In this document: piece after piece, positions 55,201 to 64,000 of the stretch
Numbering within the stretch: position 1 is the stretch's first letter
Layout of the letters: each line of letters begins with the position of its first letter
Source of the DNA: Perilla frutescens
Taxonomy: Eukaryota; Streptophyta; Magnoliopsida; Lamiales; Lamiaceae
NCBI GenBank assembly: GCA_026008535.1
Contig: BRKX01000011.1
Span: 13,896,001 to 13,960,000 of the forward strand
Length of the DNA stretch: 64,000 bases
Direction of reading: 5' to 3'
The notes under the pieces: model-generated
The model's database searches: none
Seen by the model: the letters and a program-made list of their open reading frames with translations, nothing else
Told to the model about the DNA's origin: nothing
Position numbers and translations under genes: made by a program

Positions 55201-55298
55201 GAAAGACAAGACAGCAAGCTGCCTTGGACATATAAGATATTAAACTAATAAGAACAGATAACTACACTCGATGTTAACCAAAAGGCCGAGAAAGGTAT
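55201..55298 (-). pseudogene. U2 snRNA pseudogene, internally deleted
   Basis: On - it starts ATACCTTTCTCGGCC at 55298 and follows U2 for about 70 bases, then jumps to the AGCAGCTTGCTG part of the 3' domain. An extra T breaks the branch-point pairing element (GTGTAGTTATCTG). A degraded USE-like TGTCCCATACC lies near 55366-55376. It looks like a duplicated gene that decayed, and is probably silent. Confidence 0.85.
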
Positions 55299-55561
55299 GA
55301 TTTGTAATTTCACAAGTTTAATATTTTATTCTGAGATATCTGCTGAAGCAATCTTTAAGCCTCGGTGGTATGGGACAGATTCAGCATCTGTGCTATAGCC
55401 TATAGCAGACATTTATTTATCAATTTCAACTTAACATTACAGTAACTTAAAACTTTGATGCAGGCCAGAGAAGGCTAGGCAGCTTGCTGGTTCTAACTTA
55501 ACTAATTAGTTTTTGATGATGCACCATTTCCACAGCAGATTGTTATATAATTAGAAGCTTA

Positions 55562-55570
55562 TTAAACTTG
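55562..55570 (-). terminator. U1 3' box
   Basis: On - CAAGTTTAA fits the plant snRNA 3'-end signal CA(N)0-3AGTNNAA, a few bases after the RNA. Confidence 0.7.
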
Positions 55571-55578
55571 AATTGGGC

Positions 55579-55737
55579 AGGGGCCGCGCGAACGCAGGCC
55601 CCCTCTAGAACAAATTATGACGTAGGCTCGACCACTTGGGCCGACCTTAGGCGGGCGCCCCTCCGAAGTGCAATGGAGGTCACCAATCTAGGCCATGGAC
55701 CTTGAGGATCGCCCATTGACCCCGTCCAGGTAAGTAT
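55579..55737 (-). ncRNA. U1: U1 spliceosomal snRNA
   Basis: On - the 159-nt RNA begins ATACTTACCTGG, whose first bases pair with 5' splice sites. Stem-loops I-III are recognisable, including CATTGCAC of the U1A loop. The Sm site reads AATTTGT, and the final GC-rich hairpin ends CGCGCGGCCCC. The USE and TATA lie at Pol II spacing, and a 3' box follows. It probably acts in the nuclear U1 snRNP. Two places differ from the U1 I remember: loop I reads GATCCTCAAGG rather than GATCAxGAAGG, and the base pair after the Sm core is TC rather than GG. It may be a variant or a mildly decayed copy. Confidence 0.9.
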
Positions 55738-55760
55738 GGAGCTAGTTGGCCATTGGTCCC

Positions 55761-55768
55761 TATTTATA
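55761..55768 (-). promoter_or_regulatory. TATA box of U1
   Basis: TATAAATA on -, 24-31 bases before the U1 start and 31 bases from the USE, the spacing of Pol II snRNA genes. Confidence 0.85.
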
Positions 55769-55799
55769 CACAATTCCCCACCATTCTCTACTCTATTGC

Positions 55800-55810
55800 C
55801 GATGTGGGAT
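55800..55810 (-). promoter_or_regulatory. USE of U1
   Basis: ATCCCACATCG on - is a perfect match to the plant snRNA upstream sequence element RTCCCACATCG. Confidence 0.9.
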
Positions 55811-55981
55811 TGAATTACATATATATGTTCTACTCCACAAAAGCCTTTGCATGCATGTCAGGTGTGAAACCAACATATATATTTCTGCATAAAATAGCAG
55901 CTGATAGAGATTAGCATTATGATCATCACTTGTTTGCAGTCGATTCCATTAATAACAAATGAAACTGCCACAAATCTTCAT

Positions 55982-55991
55982 TTGAACTATG
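55982..55991 (-). terminator. U2 3' box
   Basis: On - CATAGTTCAA fits CA(N)0-3AGTNNAA just after the U2 RNA. Confidence 0.75.
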
Positions 55992-55995
55992 ATTT

Positions 55996-56193
55996 GGGTG
56001 GGATGTGCCAGGCAATGGCAGTAGTGCAACGCCAAAGCGACACTCGAGAGCCCAAGCAGCAAGCTGCTTATGTTGGCCCTCCCCCTCAAGAAATAAATTT
56101 AATATCGTGTGAGCCTATGGCTCACATATCAGATATTAAACTGATAAGAACAGATACTACACTTGATCTTAGCCAAAAGGCCGAGAAAGGTAT
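55996..56193 (-). ncRNA. U2: U2 spliceosomal snRNA
   Basis: On - about 196 nt from ATACCTTTCTCGGCC to CACATCCCACCC. The branch-point pairing element GTGTAGTATCTG is intact, and stem IIa/b with TATCTGATATGTGAGCC is present. The Sm region (ATTTATTTCTTGAG) carries a C I would not expect. The 3' domain with AAGCAGCTTGCTGC, CTCGAGTG and CGCTTTGGCG hairpins is complete. U2 snRNP recognises the intron branch point. Promoter and 3' box are in place and the RNA is full-length, so this is probably an expressed gene. U1 lies about 260 bp downstream on the same strand. Confidence 0.95.
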
Positions 56194-56217
56194 GCTTTCT
56201 TACTTCTTCGCTTTCAT

Positions 56218-56225
56218 CTTTTATA
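56218..56225 (-). promoter_or_regulatory. TATA box of U2
   Basis: TATAAAAG on -, 25-32 bases upstream of the U2 start. Confidence 0.85.
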
Positions 56226-56259
56226 ATCAACCTGTGAGTAGATGCTATTTTTGAGTCTT

Positions 56260-56270
56260 CCATGTGGGAT
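56260..56270 (-). promoter_or_regulatory. USE of U2
   Basis: ATCCCACATGG on -, one base off the RTCCCACATCG consensus, 34 bases from the TATA box, fitting Pol II. Confidence 0.85.
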
Positions 56271-56849
56271 ATTCAACATAGGTGAAGGCAACTTCATAAT
56301 ATGGATGACTCTGTTCTTTTTCTAAGGTCTATGCCTTCAAAAAACGAGAACTTCACATTCATTTTGGAATTCAAAATTAATTCTTTTTATATTCATTCTA
56401 CTACATATCTTGAGATACTTCCAACTCTTCAATAAAAATTAATTTTAATCATTAAATTTGAGTAGCATCCTAAGTTCCCTAATGATTTTTCTTTTTTAAT
56501 TAGGAATACTTGTGCCGAATAAAATTGATCAACATATATATCAAGATTGGCAATATACCGATAACATGCCCCAAATGTTGTGGTAATCAATTTTAACACA
56601 CGATTACTTTTTGAAATAAAATATTAAAATCCTTTAAAAGTAACTTTTTGACTAAAAGTTGTGTTGAGGATTTGTTTGAACTCAAGCACCAAAAATTCAA
56701 ATCCGGCACAATCCTTGAAATATTTCTTAGTAAACCGTATCATAAAATAAATCTTAACTTCGAAATGACCTGATATGTAAATGAAATTTATTTGTATAAA
56801 TTGACACCTAGAGGTTGTGACTTAATTATATCTGCTTTAATTATACATG
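56271..56849. other. Intergenic, no gene seen
   Basis: AT-rich DNA without recognisable features. Confidence 0.5.
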
Positions 56850-56975
56850 AAAAATTGTTGATACAGATCCGGATTTTAGGACAAATCCCTTTAAAAGAGG
56901 AGGGCGATGATATAAGTTTGGGAGGGGTGCCGAGGTTCAAGTTCGAGGGTCCAAGAGGCAACTCGAGTGCACATG
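56850..56975 (+). repeat. Second relic of the gypsy PPT/LTR start
   Basis: TTGATACAGATCCGGATTTT, ACAAATCCCTTT, a purine tract AAAAGAGGAGGGCGA and TGATATAAGTTTGGGAGGGG parallel 54135-54250. It breaks off after CACATGGCC. Confidence 0.75.
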
Positions 56976-57165
56976 GCCAATTTGATCCTACAACTTTTAT
57001 TTGGGAGGGGTGTCTAACATTGATTGTGCCAGCTTTTATTTTGTATGAAACGAAAACCTGTTAAGCTTTGTTAAATGGTAGATAACGCCGTTACTCAACT
57101 CTCCATCTCTGTTAGTGACACGGATCAAATAGGGATCAAATTGGACCTCTAAAATTGTAGTACCC
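56976..57165. mobile_element. Short foldback element inserted in the gypsy relic
   Basis: CCAATTTGATCCTACAA at the left is mirrored by ATCAAATTGGACCTCTAA at the right. Interior words (TAACGCCGTTACT, CTGTTAGTGACACGG) resemble the 58138 element, so it is probably a deleted relative. Confidence 0.5.
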
Positions 57166-58137
57166 CAAAATATTCTTATCTAAATTTTATTAGGAATATA
57201 CATCTAATAGTTACAATAAGTGAAATATCCAAAACTTTTTAGTATTAAAATAATAGCTTACAATTACCTTAAGGGTAAGCTATGGAAGAAAATAGACCCT
57301 TAAAAATTTTATCTTTAGGTAAAATGTGTCATCGGATAGGTTAGTGATACCCGAAATATTCTCATATTTTTATTTAGAACCCTAGTTAAATGTGAATATT
57401 GGTTGATTTTGAAAATAGTTTATTGAGTGAAAAATTAGTTAGTGTAATTTTCTATACACAAACACACACACATATATATATATATAATTATACATACGTA
57501 CTTACATATATGTTCCATTGTTTTATTTATTAATTGGTATAAAGTAAATGCAAGCACACACACAAGTATAATATATATATGATCATATCATTTAGGATTG
57601 GGTATAAAATCTATATATACGTGTCACATGCTAGATTAAGTATGGTTATGTGTCCTTAAGTTGTGGTGACTCTTACTTTTATTATACATACACACACATA
57701 TATATGTATAGTAAAATATTAAGGAATTACATAAATAGTATAAAACCTATAATTTTAACTCTTACTTTCGGAAACCTCATACAAGAAAAAAAATATAATA
57801 CCGTCTTCATAATTAGGGATACAAGAAGGTAACCTGTACCTTTCTCTCTCTCTTCTTTGTTTAATTTTATAAAAATTTGAAAACATGGTGTATGCAAAAA
57901 TAAAAAAAGAAAGAAACTCTTTCATATTGTATTGAAATAAAGGGATTTTCCAAAAAATTAATGGGATCTAATGGGATCTAATATTTATAAAGGGATTTTT
58001 CAAAAAATTATTAACTTATTATCTTATTGTATTTGATTATTTTTTACAAAGGCCCGCGTCGGGACCGGGAGATTTTATTATTTTAGAGAGTTTATTAATT
58101 TATGGAGTATTAATTTATAGAGGTTTTACTGTATATA
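57166..58137. other. Intergenic, no gene seen
   Basis: CA and TA microsatellites at about 57460-57485 and 57550-57580 and AT-rich text. AATGGGATCTAATGGGATCT is a short duplication near 57960. Confidence 0.5.
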
Positions 58138-59095
58138 GGGATATGGTCCAATTTGGTCCTACAACTATACTCGAAATCTCAGTTAGGTCCCGAACCAAAA
58201 TTTTGGCCCAAATCAATCCCTCAACTTTTTAAAAGATATTACGTTAATCTCTGAACTATTTCCGTTAACGTCCGTCACTAACGGTGTTAATTTTAGGGAA
58301 AAAGTCCAAATTGGTCCAACAACTATACTCAAAATCTCAGTTTGATCCCTATATAAAATTTTAACCCAAATTTTAATTGTTCAATGTGGAGTATTTTAGT
58401 CTCGTTTTCACTTTATTAATAATTTTATTATTTGACTATTCTTTTTATTTTTTATTAATTAATAAAGTCTATGAAAAAATTGAAGAACGTCTCAAGATAT
58501 TCAAATGATTGTGGATGATATAATTAGTAAATGTATATGTTTCTCTCCAATGTGTCAATATAATTAATGATATTATAATGAATATAATATTTATCAATAA
58601 ACTTATCTTGAATTGAAATATGATAGAAACGATATAAATTGACTAGTTTTCTTTTTGTCTTGGCTTATAATTATATATCATCAGAATTCCATTATGTAGA
58701 TTAGATGGTTCCACAACTTAGTATTGGTTTCTAAAAATATTAAATTTTGACTGAGACTATTGAAAAATACACCCAAACTTTCAGATACATAAATTGTATA
58801 TGTGGCTTGATATTGGTCTCGAATTAATCTAATTAGGGTTTAATAAAAAAAAAAGGTCCAATTTGAGCCAAAATTTTATTTCGGGATTAAATTGAGATTT
58901 CGGGTATAGTTGTAGGACCAACTTGGACTTTTTCCCTTAATTTAACGCCGTTACTGACGGGCGCTAACGGAAAGTAGTTTATGGATTAACATGATACCTT
59001 TTAAAAAGTTGAGGGATTAATTTGGACTAAAATTTTCTTTCGGAACCAAATTGAGATTTCATGTATAGTTATAGGACCAAATTGGACCTTATCCC
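58138..59095. mobile_element. 958-bp foldback element with internally duplicated long arms
   Basis: The ends are GGGATATGGTCCAATTTGG and its inverse CCAAATTGGACCTTATCCC. Homology continues inward about 250 bases on each side. Within each arm the unit GGTCC..TTGGTCC..ACAACTATA..GAAATCTCA occurs twice, near 58146 and 58313 on the left and near 59085 and 58928 (inverted) on the right, with CCGTTA..CGTCA between. The centre (about 58390-58840) is AT-rich without ORF. TA or TATA flanks are possible target duplications. Confidence 0.8.
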
Positions 59096-60409
59096 TATAT
59101 ATATCACAATGTATACATGTGTAAGTGTGTGAAATAGATGTATAAAAATGACTAAATAGATTAAAAAATAAAGTCTATTTTCAGACATACAAACCTTAAT
59201 AGTTATCATAATCATTTAAAAAAATAAATAACTTACTATCATTTTGAAGAAATTATTAAGCATGATATAGTGGTGCAAAATAAGTTAATTTAGCACATGT
59301 GGTTTGAAATGTCTAAGAAAATTTTGCACCAAAAAATTTAATCTAATTATCCAATATATAAAAATAACACAAAATCCAATAGACATAACTGTGCAACGCA
59401 TGAGTTTTTTTTATGCGATTGTGATTTGAATTGGCATGTATATTTTTATACGTTTATTAATTAGAAGTGGATATTTATAATATTTAAATAGAAACAAAAA
59501 TACTAAATTTTGCTTCAATACGTGAAATTAAAATTTACACAAAAAAATGTTATGATTGCACATAAAATATATTTGACCACAAACGTTTCCACTTGATCGA
59601 TCACAATATAACTTAGGATAAATTAAATTTTGATATCTGACCTTTCAACCTTTTAAAAAAATGTCCCGACTTTGAAGAGAGATGAGACAACCAATTTATT
59701 TTTCTTTTTTGGGAAAGGACAAGCAGAAGCAGGTGAGAATTCATGAAAATATGATTTAAACAATATTTTTCCTTCATGAAAAAGGGGAACATAAATAAAA
59801 TCTTGAAGACTCAATGGTAAAAGAGAAGATGGAAAGTGGTAGGATTGAAGAAATAATGTTTATTTTTCATGCGTGATTAGTGATTCGTCATTGATTATGT
59901 TTCTTGGTGGAGAGAGAGATGGATGAGATATTTCATATTTTTATTTATTAAGAAAATATACATGATTTTTTTTTTGTCCTTCAAATTTTTGGGCCATGTG
60001 TAATTGATCCCTTTGAACATATATGCTCTTAGCCTACCTTGCTTACATATGTATGATAAAATGTGTATATCATTTTTATGAAAATTCCAATTAAAGTAAT
60101 CTACCAACGTTTAAGTTTGACTGTTAAATGTATCAAATAATTATGGACATAATGTGTATATACATTATAATATATTGGGGTTATGGTCTCAAACAACTGT
60201 CGTCGGTATTCCTTCTACATAAAACATAAATAAAGGTGACATCATTCGTTTGGAAGATCCATAACAATCTCAACTCCAAATTCAACAATAAATATCTAAA
60301 TATTTATTGTCACTCACATTCGATTTTAGCTAGTCTTCTCATTTCCTATATTTTCGGATCTTTTTATTAATAAATATCTTATTTACTTATTTATCTTTAT
60401 CTTTTTATT
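59096..60409. other. Intergenic, no gene seen
   Basis: AT-rich. No coding, RNA or transposon end recognised. Confidence 0.5.
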
Positions 60410-62845
60410 TGATGAGTACGGTCCAAGTTGTAGCCAGGATGATGAAGAGATGAAGCTCAAAGGACCAATTACATGGCTACGAGCGAAGAAATTACAAGTT
60501 TACTTGCAAGCTGTTGTGATGAAGAAGTTTGAGGAGCCATTGATCGAGCCTTTGCATCTAAGATGGGTCACGGTGTTATCCATTGAAGATGAAGGCCGAT
60601 AGAAGACCACACGGCCCGTGCAGGATGGCAATACAACAGCACGGCCCGTGTAAGACAAGCAAAATCTCATCCAGAAGGGTCCGCACGGACCGTGCGGCTA
60701 GCCTGCATAGGCGCACGGACCGTGCGCAGTTTGCACCAATTTGGGAATCGATTTGTTCTACGTGGATTTTATTCGTGTAGCCGATGTTCGAGTTTCCAAC
60801 CCCAAGTTTGAAGGCCCAACTTGTTGGATTTTATTTATCTTAGTTTAGTATTTTTATTATCTTAATTTTGGTCTTTTTGATACTACCTTAAATTAGAGTT
60901 CTAATTAAGGTAGGAATCCTAGATAGTTTGGAACACTAGTTATTTTCCAATTCTTTAGTCTTTTACCTTAGGAATTTCGTGCACCCCTCTTTTATAAATA
61001 GGGGATCCATGTGAACTTGATACTTTAGACATTGATTGATTATTTGAGTTTTATATCTCTTTGTCTCCCGATCCTTTGCTTGATCAAACACAACTTTTAT
61101 TGCTTTAGTTCAAAAGTAATACACTTTAGGGCCAACAAATCTAAAGTTTTATCAAGCTTCGTTAGTTCGTCTCGTGCTAAGGAAGTTGCTACAAGTCAAG
61201 ATTGAAGGAGGAACTGCGTTTCGTCTTTTGAGCTGGGGTTCAGCTGAAGATTGGAACTACTTCAATTACACCATCCACACGCCGCCAACACCAACCTCCA
61301 AAGGCCATCTATTCGTTCGTCTCATATTATCCAAGTAAGTCTCGAAATCACCACCTTTCCTACAACCCATAGCTGAACCACCTTCATTCCAAAATCCATC
61401 CATCCGTTTGTTCCTTATTCCTTTTATTTAGTATTGTATTTTGCGTAGTTTATGCCATAGGCTAGGTATCTTAGTTGTCTAGAATTGTCTAATTCCTCAG
61501 TTCAAATCGAGTCCTTTTGTCCTAGTTTAGTCGGATTGAATCCTTCTTAAATCTGACGTGTTTCGAGTCCTTTAAGTCTTCCGCTACGTTTCCTCTAGAT
61601 TTGGCTTTGACATATCGTCCGGGTCACATCATTATTATTTGCGTATTGTACTAAATAAAATAAAAGAAAATAAGGAGATAAATCCCCACATACTTGAGTT
61701 TTTTACTTAGGTAAAAATTGATAGTATTAAGGCAATTTCTCTCCACGTTGCTCTTCTATCATGTGTCTACATGTTGTAGACTTGGTGGATGGTTTCTGAA
61801 GACAAAATTGAGTTATGGGAAGTTTCAATAAAATTCTAAATGTAACTATTTAAGCTCCTTTTAATTCTGGAAATAAAAGTTTTGGAAGTTTGAAACATTG
61901 CTATAATTTTACTTTCTTGCATTTCATTTTCGTACGCTGCTTTGCAGCAAGAAACAATCCATAGGCCTTTAGCCTTTGGAACTTATGATTATGTTTTCAA
62001 ACTCAACGTTTATGCTGAGTATTTTTACGTATTAAATTCAGTAAGTTTTCTTTACAATTATGTCTTTCGTTTCTGCAATTTTAATTATGTCTAGCATGCT
62101 TGGCTAGACTCTTAATTCTGGTGTTTGAACAATGAAAATGGTTTGAATATAAATCTGGACTCGTGAGGCCAAAACTGGACATAGTAGTGCATGATAGGTA
62201 TCTGTTGATTCTTGTGCCTTGTTCCACGTGAGTGTGTGTCTGAAATGCTCAATGTGGCTGATCACTTGTTAGGTAAAGAGAGCACACCACTATTAATTGA
62301 ATTGGCGAATCGTGACTATGTGTTGGTTCATATAGTAATAATGGAATCAATAGGTTGTTGTGGGCACATGAGGAATGGATAAACACAATAGATCGGGGTT
62401 CGTCTAGGGCACACTGCTATTTGTTCACTTACATCTCTTTAGGGAACCGGGGGATGGGTGACTGATTAGGGATTTAATTGACGAGGAATTGCTTTTAAGT
62501 CTATAATGAAATCATGAATGAGGAGACACAGAGAGGAATCCTGTCTCCATAACTAGATGATTTATCATGTATGAAATTCAGTGTGCCCATGATCGAGTTG
62601 ATATATATTGAAACCAAATTCAAGTTCAAATGCCAGAACCTTTGTTATTTGATATTTTCTTTACTTTCTTTTGTAGATTTAATTTCCAGTAGTGACAACA
62701 AACCAAACCCCCTTTTATGATTGGTTACTTGAAGGTAGAATCACAACAGCTTTCTGTGGGATCGACCCGTACTCATTAGCTGGCTACGCTCGCTGTGGGC
62801 ACAGGAGTTATAAATTATTTTTGAGCGCGAAACGACCGCGTGTCA
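60410..62845 (+). repeat. 5' LTR of a second Athila/Tat-like gypsy element
   Basis: Bounded by TGATGAGTACGG and CGCGTGTCA, about 2.4 kb. A TATA box (TATAAATA, 60993-61000) lies in CTTTTATAAATAGGGGA. The upstream part carries four palindromic GCACGGNCCGTGC motifs (60609-60727). The end is fixed by the PBS; the start is inferred from TG and context and could be off. Confidence 0.65.
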
Positions 62846-62848
62846 AAA

Positions 62849-62868
62849 TTGACGCCATTGCCGGGGAG
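62849..62868 (+). other. Primer binding site of the second Athila/Tat-like element
   Basis: TTGACGCCATTGCCGGGGAG, a slightly changed version of TGGCGCCGTTGCCGGGGA. Confidence 0.8.
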
Positions 62869-62916
62869 CCAGTTTCTAGTGATTTTATCTTCCACAATTG
62901 GTGAGCCTGGAAGTTG

Positions 62917-64000
62917 ATGCCCAAGGGCTCTTCAGAGGAGACTCTATTGTACGATCCGGAGATAGAGAAGACTTCGATGAAAAATAGGACAGTAGCGAAG
63001 AGGGCACATCAAGCCGCAAATAGACCTCATGAGCCTACACAACCACCAGAAGATCAAGAAGATCAAAGAGACGAAGGGCACGAGGAGGAAGGATAGTTTG
63101 AGAATGGCCACAACATCAACATGGCCGCAAATGGAAATGCCGTGAATGGCAATGCGGATGATAACAAGACTTTAAGGCAGTTGGTCTTCCCGACCAACAT
63201 GAATCTGCTCCCGATGGGCATTACACTCCCAGCTGTGACTCAAAACTGGGATATTCATGCAAACTTTATCCAGATCTTGCTGAAGTTCCACGGAATGCCC
63301 GGAGAAGATCCACAAAGGCATTTGCAAGATTTTGAGATGGTTTGCCAAACTTAACAATCCGACCATGGATGAGAGGAGTATGTGCGGTTGGTCTCGTTCC
63401 CTTTTACCCTTCAGGATGGGGCACGGGACTGGCTATACTCATTACCTACTAGCGCTGTGACCACATGGCGACAACTTCAGCATAAGTTTTTGGAGAAATA
63501 TTTCCCAGCATCCAGAGTGTAAGAAATGAGAAGAAGGATAGGGAGCCTGAAGAGGGGAACTAATGAAAGTTTCTACGACTACTGGAGAAGATTCCAGGTG
63601 ATGATGGCGAAATGCCCACAACACCAGATTACCGAACACGATTTGATTCCGTATTTTGTCGGAGGATTGAGACCACATGAGAGAACGATCATGAATGCCT
63701 CATGTGGAGGATCTATTTTGAACAAACAGCCTATTGAAGCATTCAGAATTCTCACAGAAATGGCTGAAGACAATCGAGACTTAGGTGGAAAGGGCATTCG
63801 GGTTGTAAGTGAATCAGAAAGGGCACTGGACCAGGATAGCAAGATTGATAGGTTGTGTGACAAGATAAAGAAAATCGTGTTCGGGGTAAGCATGGCAAAA
63901 AAACCCAGACCTTGTGGAGTATGCAAAAGCATATCTCATTTCACTGATGAATGCCCTACTCTAGAAGATGAAGTGGAAGAAGTGAACGTTGTAGGTCATC
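62917..64000 (+). pseudogene. Gypsy gag, broken, continues past the window
   Basis: ATG 62917 (MPKGSSEETLLYDPE) opens a frame stopped at 63094 (TAG) and 63352 (TAA). Frame changes around 63350-63400 and a stop near 63520 follow. Gag core words are clear: FHGMPGEDPQRHLQDFEM, SFPFTLQDGARDWLYSLP, FLEKYFPASR, FYDYWRRFQVMMAKCPQHQ and YFVGGLRPHERTIM. A zinc knuckle CGVCKSISHFTDEC occurs at about 63920-63960. It is a dead copy of an Athila-type Gag, which normally forms virus-like particles. Pol, if present, lies beyond the window. Confidence 0.88.

Noticed and set aside
56792..57064. 90-codon frame on +
   Set aside because: Runs across the gypsy relic and a foldback element; composition follows those repeats.

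Overview
The window is nuclear DNA from a flowering plant, most likely a eudicot. The evidence is spliced plant-type genes with GT-AG introns, Pol II snRNA promoters with the plant upstream sequence element (USE), AT-rich intergenic DNA full of MITEs, and LTR retrotransposons of typical plant lineages (Tork, SIRE and Ale copia; Athila-type gypsy). The species cannot be named from the sequence. Nothing bacterial, organellar or CRISPR-like was seen.

Host genes are few. A six-exon makorin RING/zinc-finger gene lies on + (7725-15122, 356 codons), with a TATA box, a short uORF, long transposon-bearing introns and a probably spliced 3'UTR. A 68-residue arabinogalactan peptide gene lies on - (21311-21517). 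A phloem-protein-2-domain gene lies on - (44585-45711, three exons). An snRNA cluster lies on -: U1 (55579-55737) and U2 (55996-56193), each with USE, TATA and 3' box, beside a rearranged U2 pseudogene (55201-55298). Near 4645-4722 is a relic of an Hsc70-interacting (HIP/FAM10) TPR gene.

Transposons make up most of the rest. (1) 1-3656: 3' part of a Tork/Tnt1-like copia element with an unbroken reading frame and 3' LTR. (2) 27440-36224: a complete-ended SIRE-type copia element with a CATAC target duplication, decayed gag-pol, no integrase core, and an intact 714-codon env-position ORF. (3) 38834-42897 (-): an Ale/Retrofit-like copia element, also without an integrase core. (4) 48146-53943: an Athila-like gypsy element that keeps gag and protease but lacks RT, RNase H and integrase, with a truncated 3' LTR. 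(5) 53944-54690 and 56850-56975: two 3'-end relics of another gypsy family. (6) 60410-63999+: 5' LTR and broken gag of a second Athila/Tat-like element running off the window. Between these sit MITEs (5240, 12028, 19342, 20479, 22314, 26236, 56980, 58138), a solo LTR inside makorin (14503-14724), microsatellites and unexplained duplications.

The most unusual signal is a 13-bp near-palindrome, CTGTYYCNGACAG, found about ten times through the SIRE-type element. It occurs in LTRs, untranslated DNA and coding sequence, where it usually reads as a V-P-D-S/R peptide. Other points of interest are the intact env-position ORF in an otherwise dead element, the U1 variant, a poly(A)-only insertion with a 17-bp target duplication, and a foldback element whose arms are internally duplicated.
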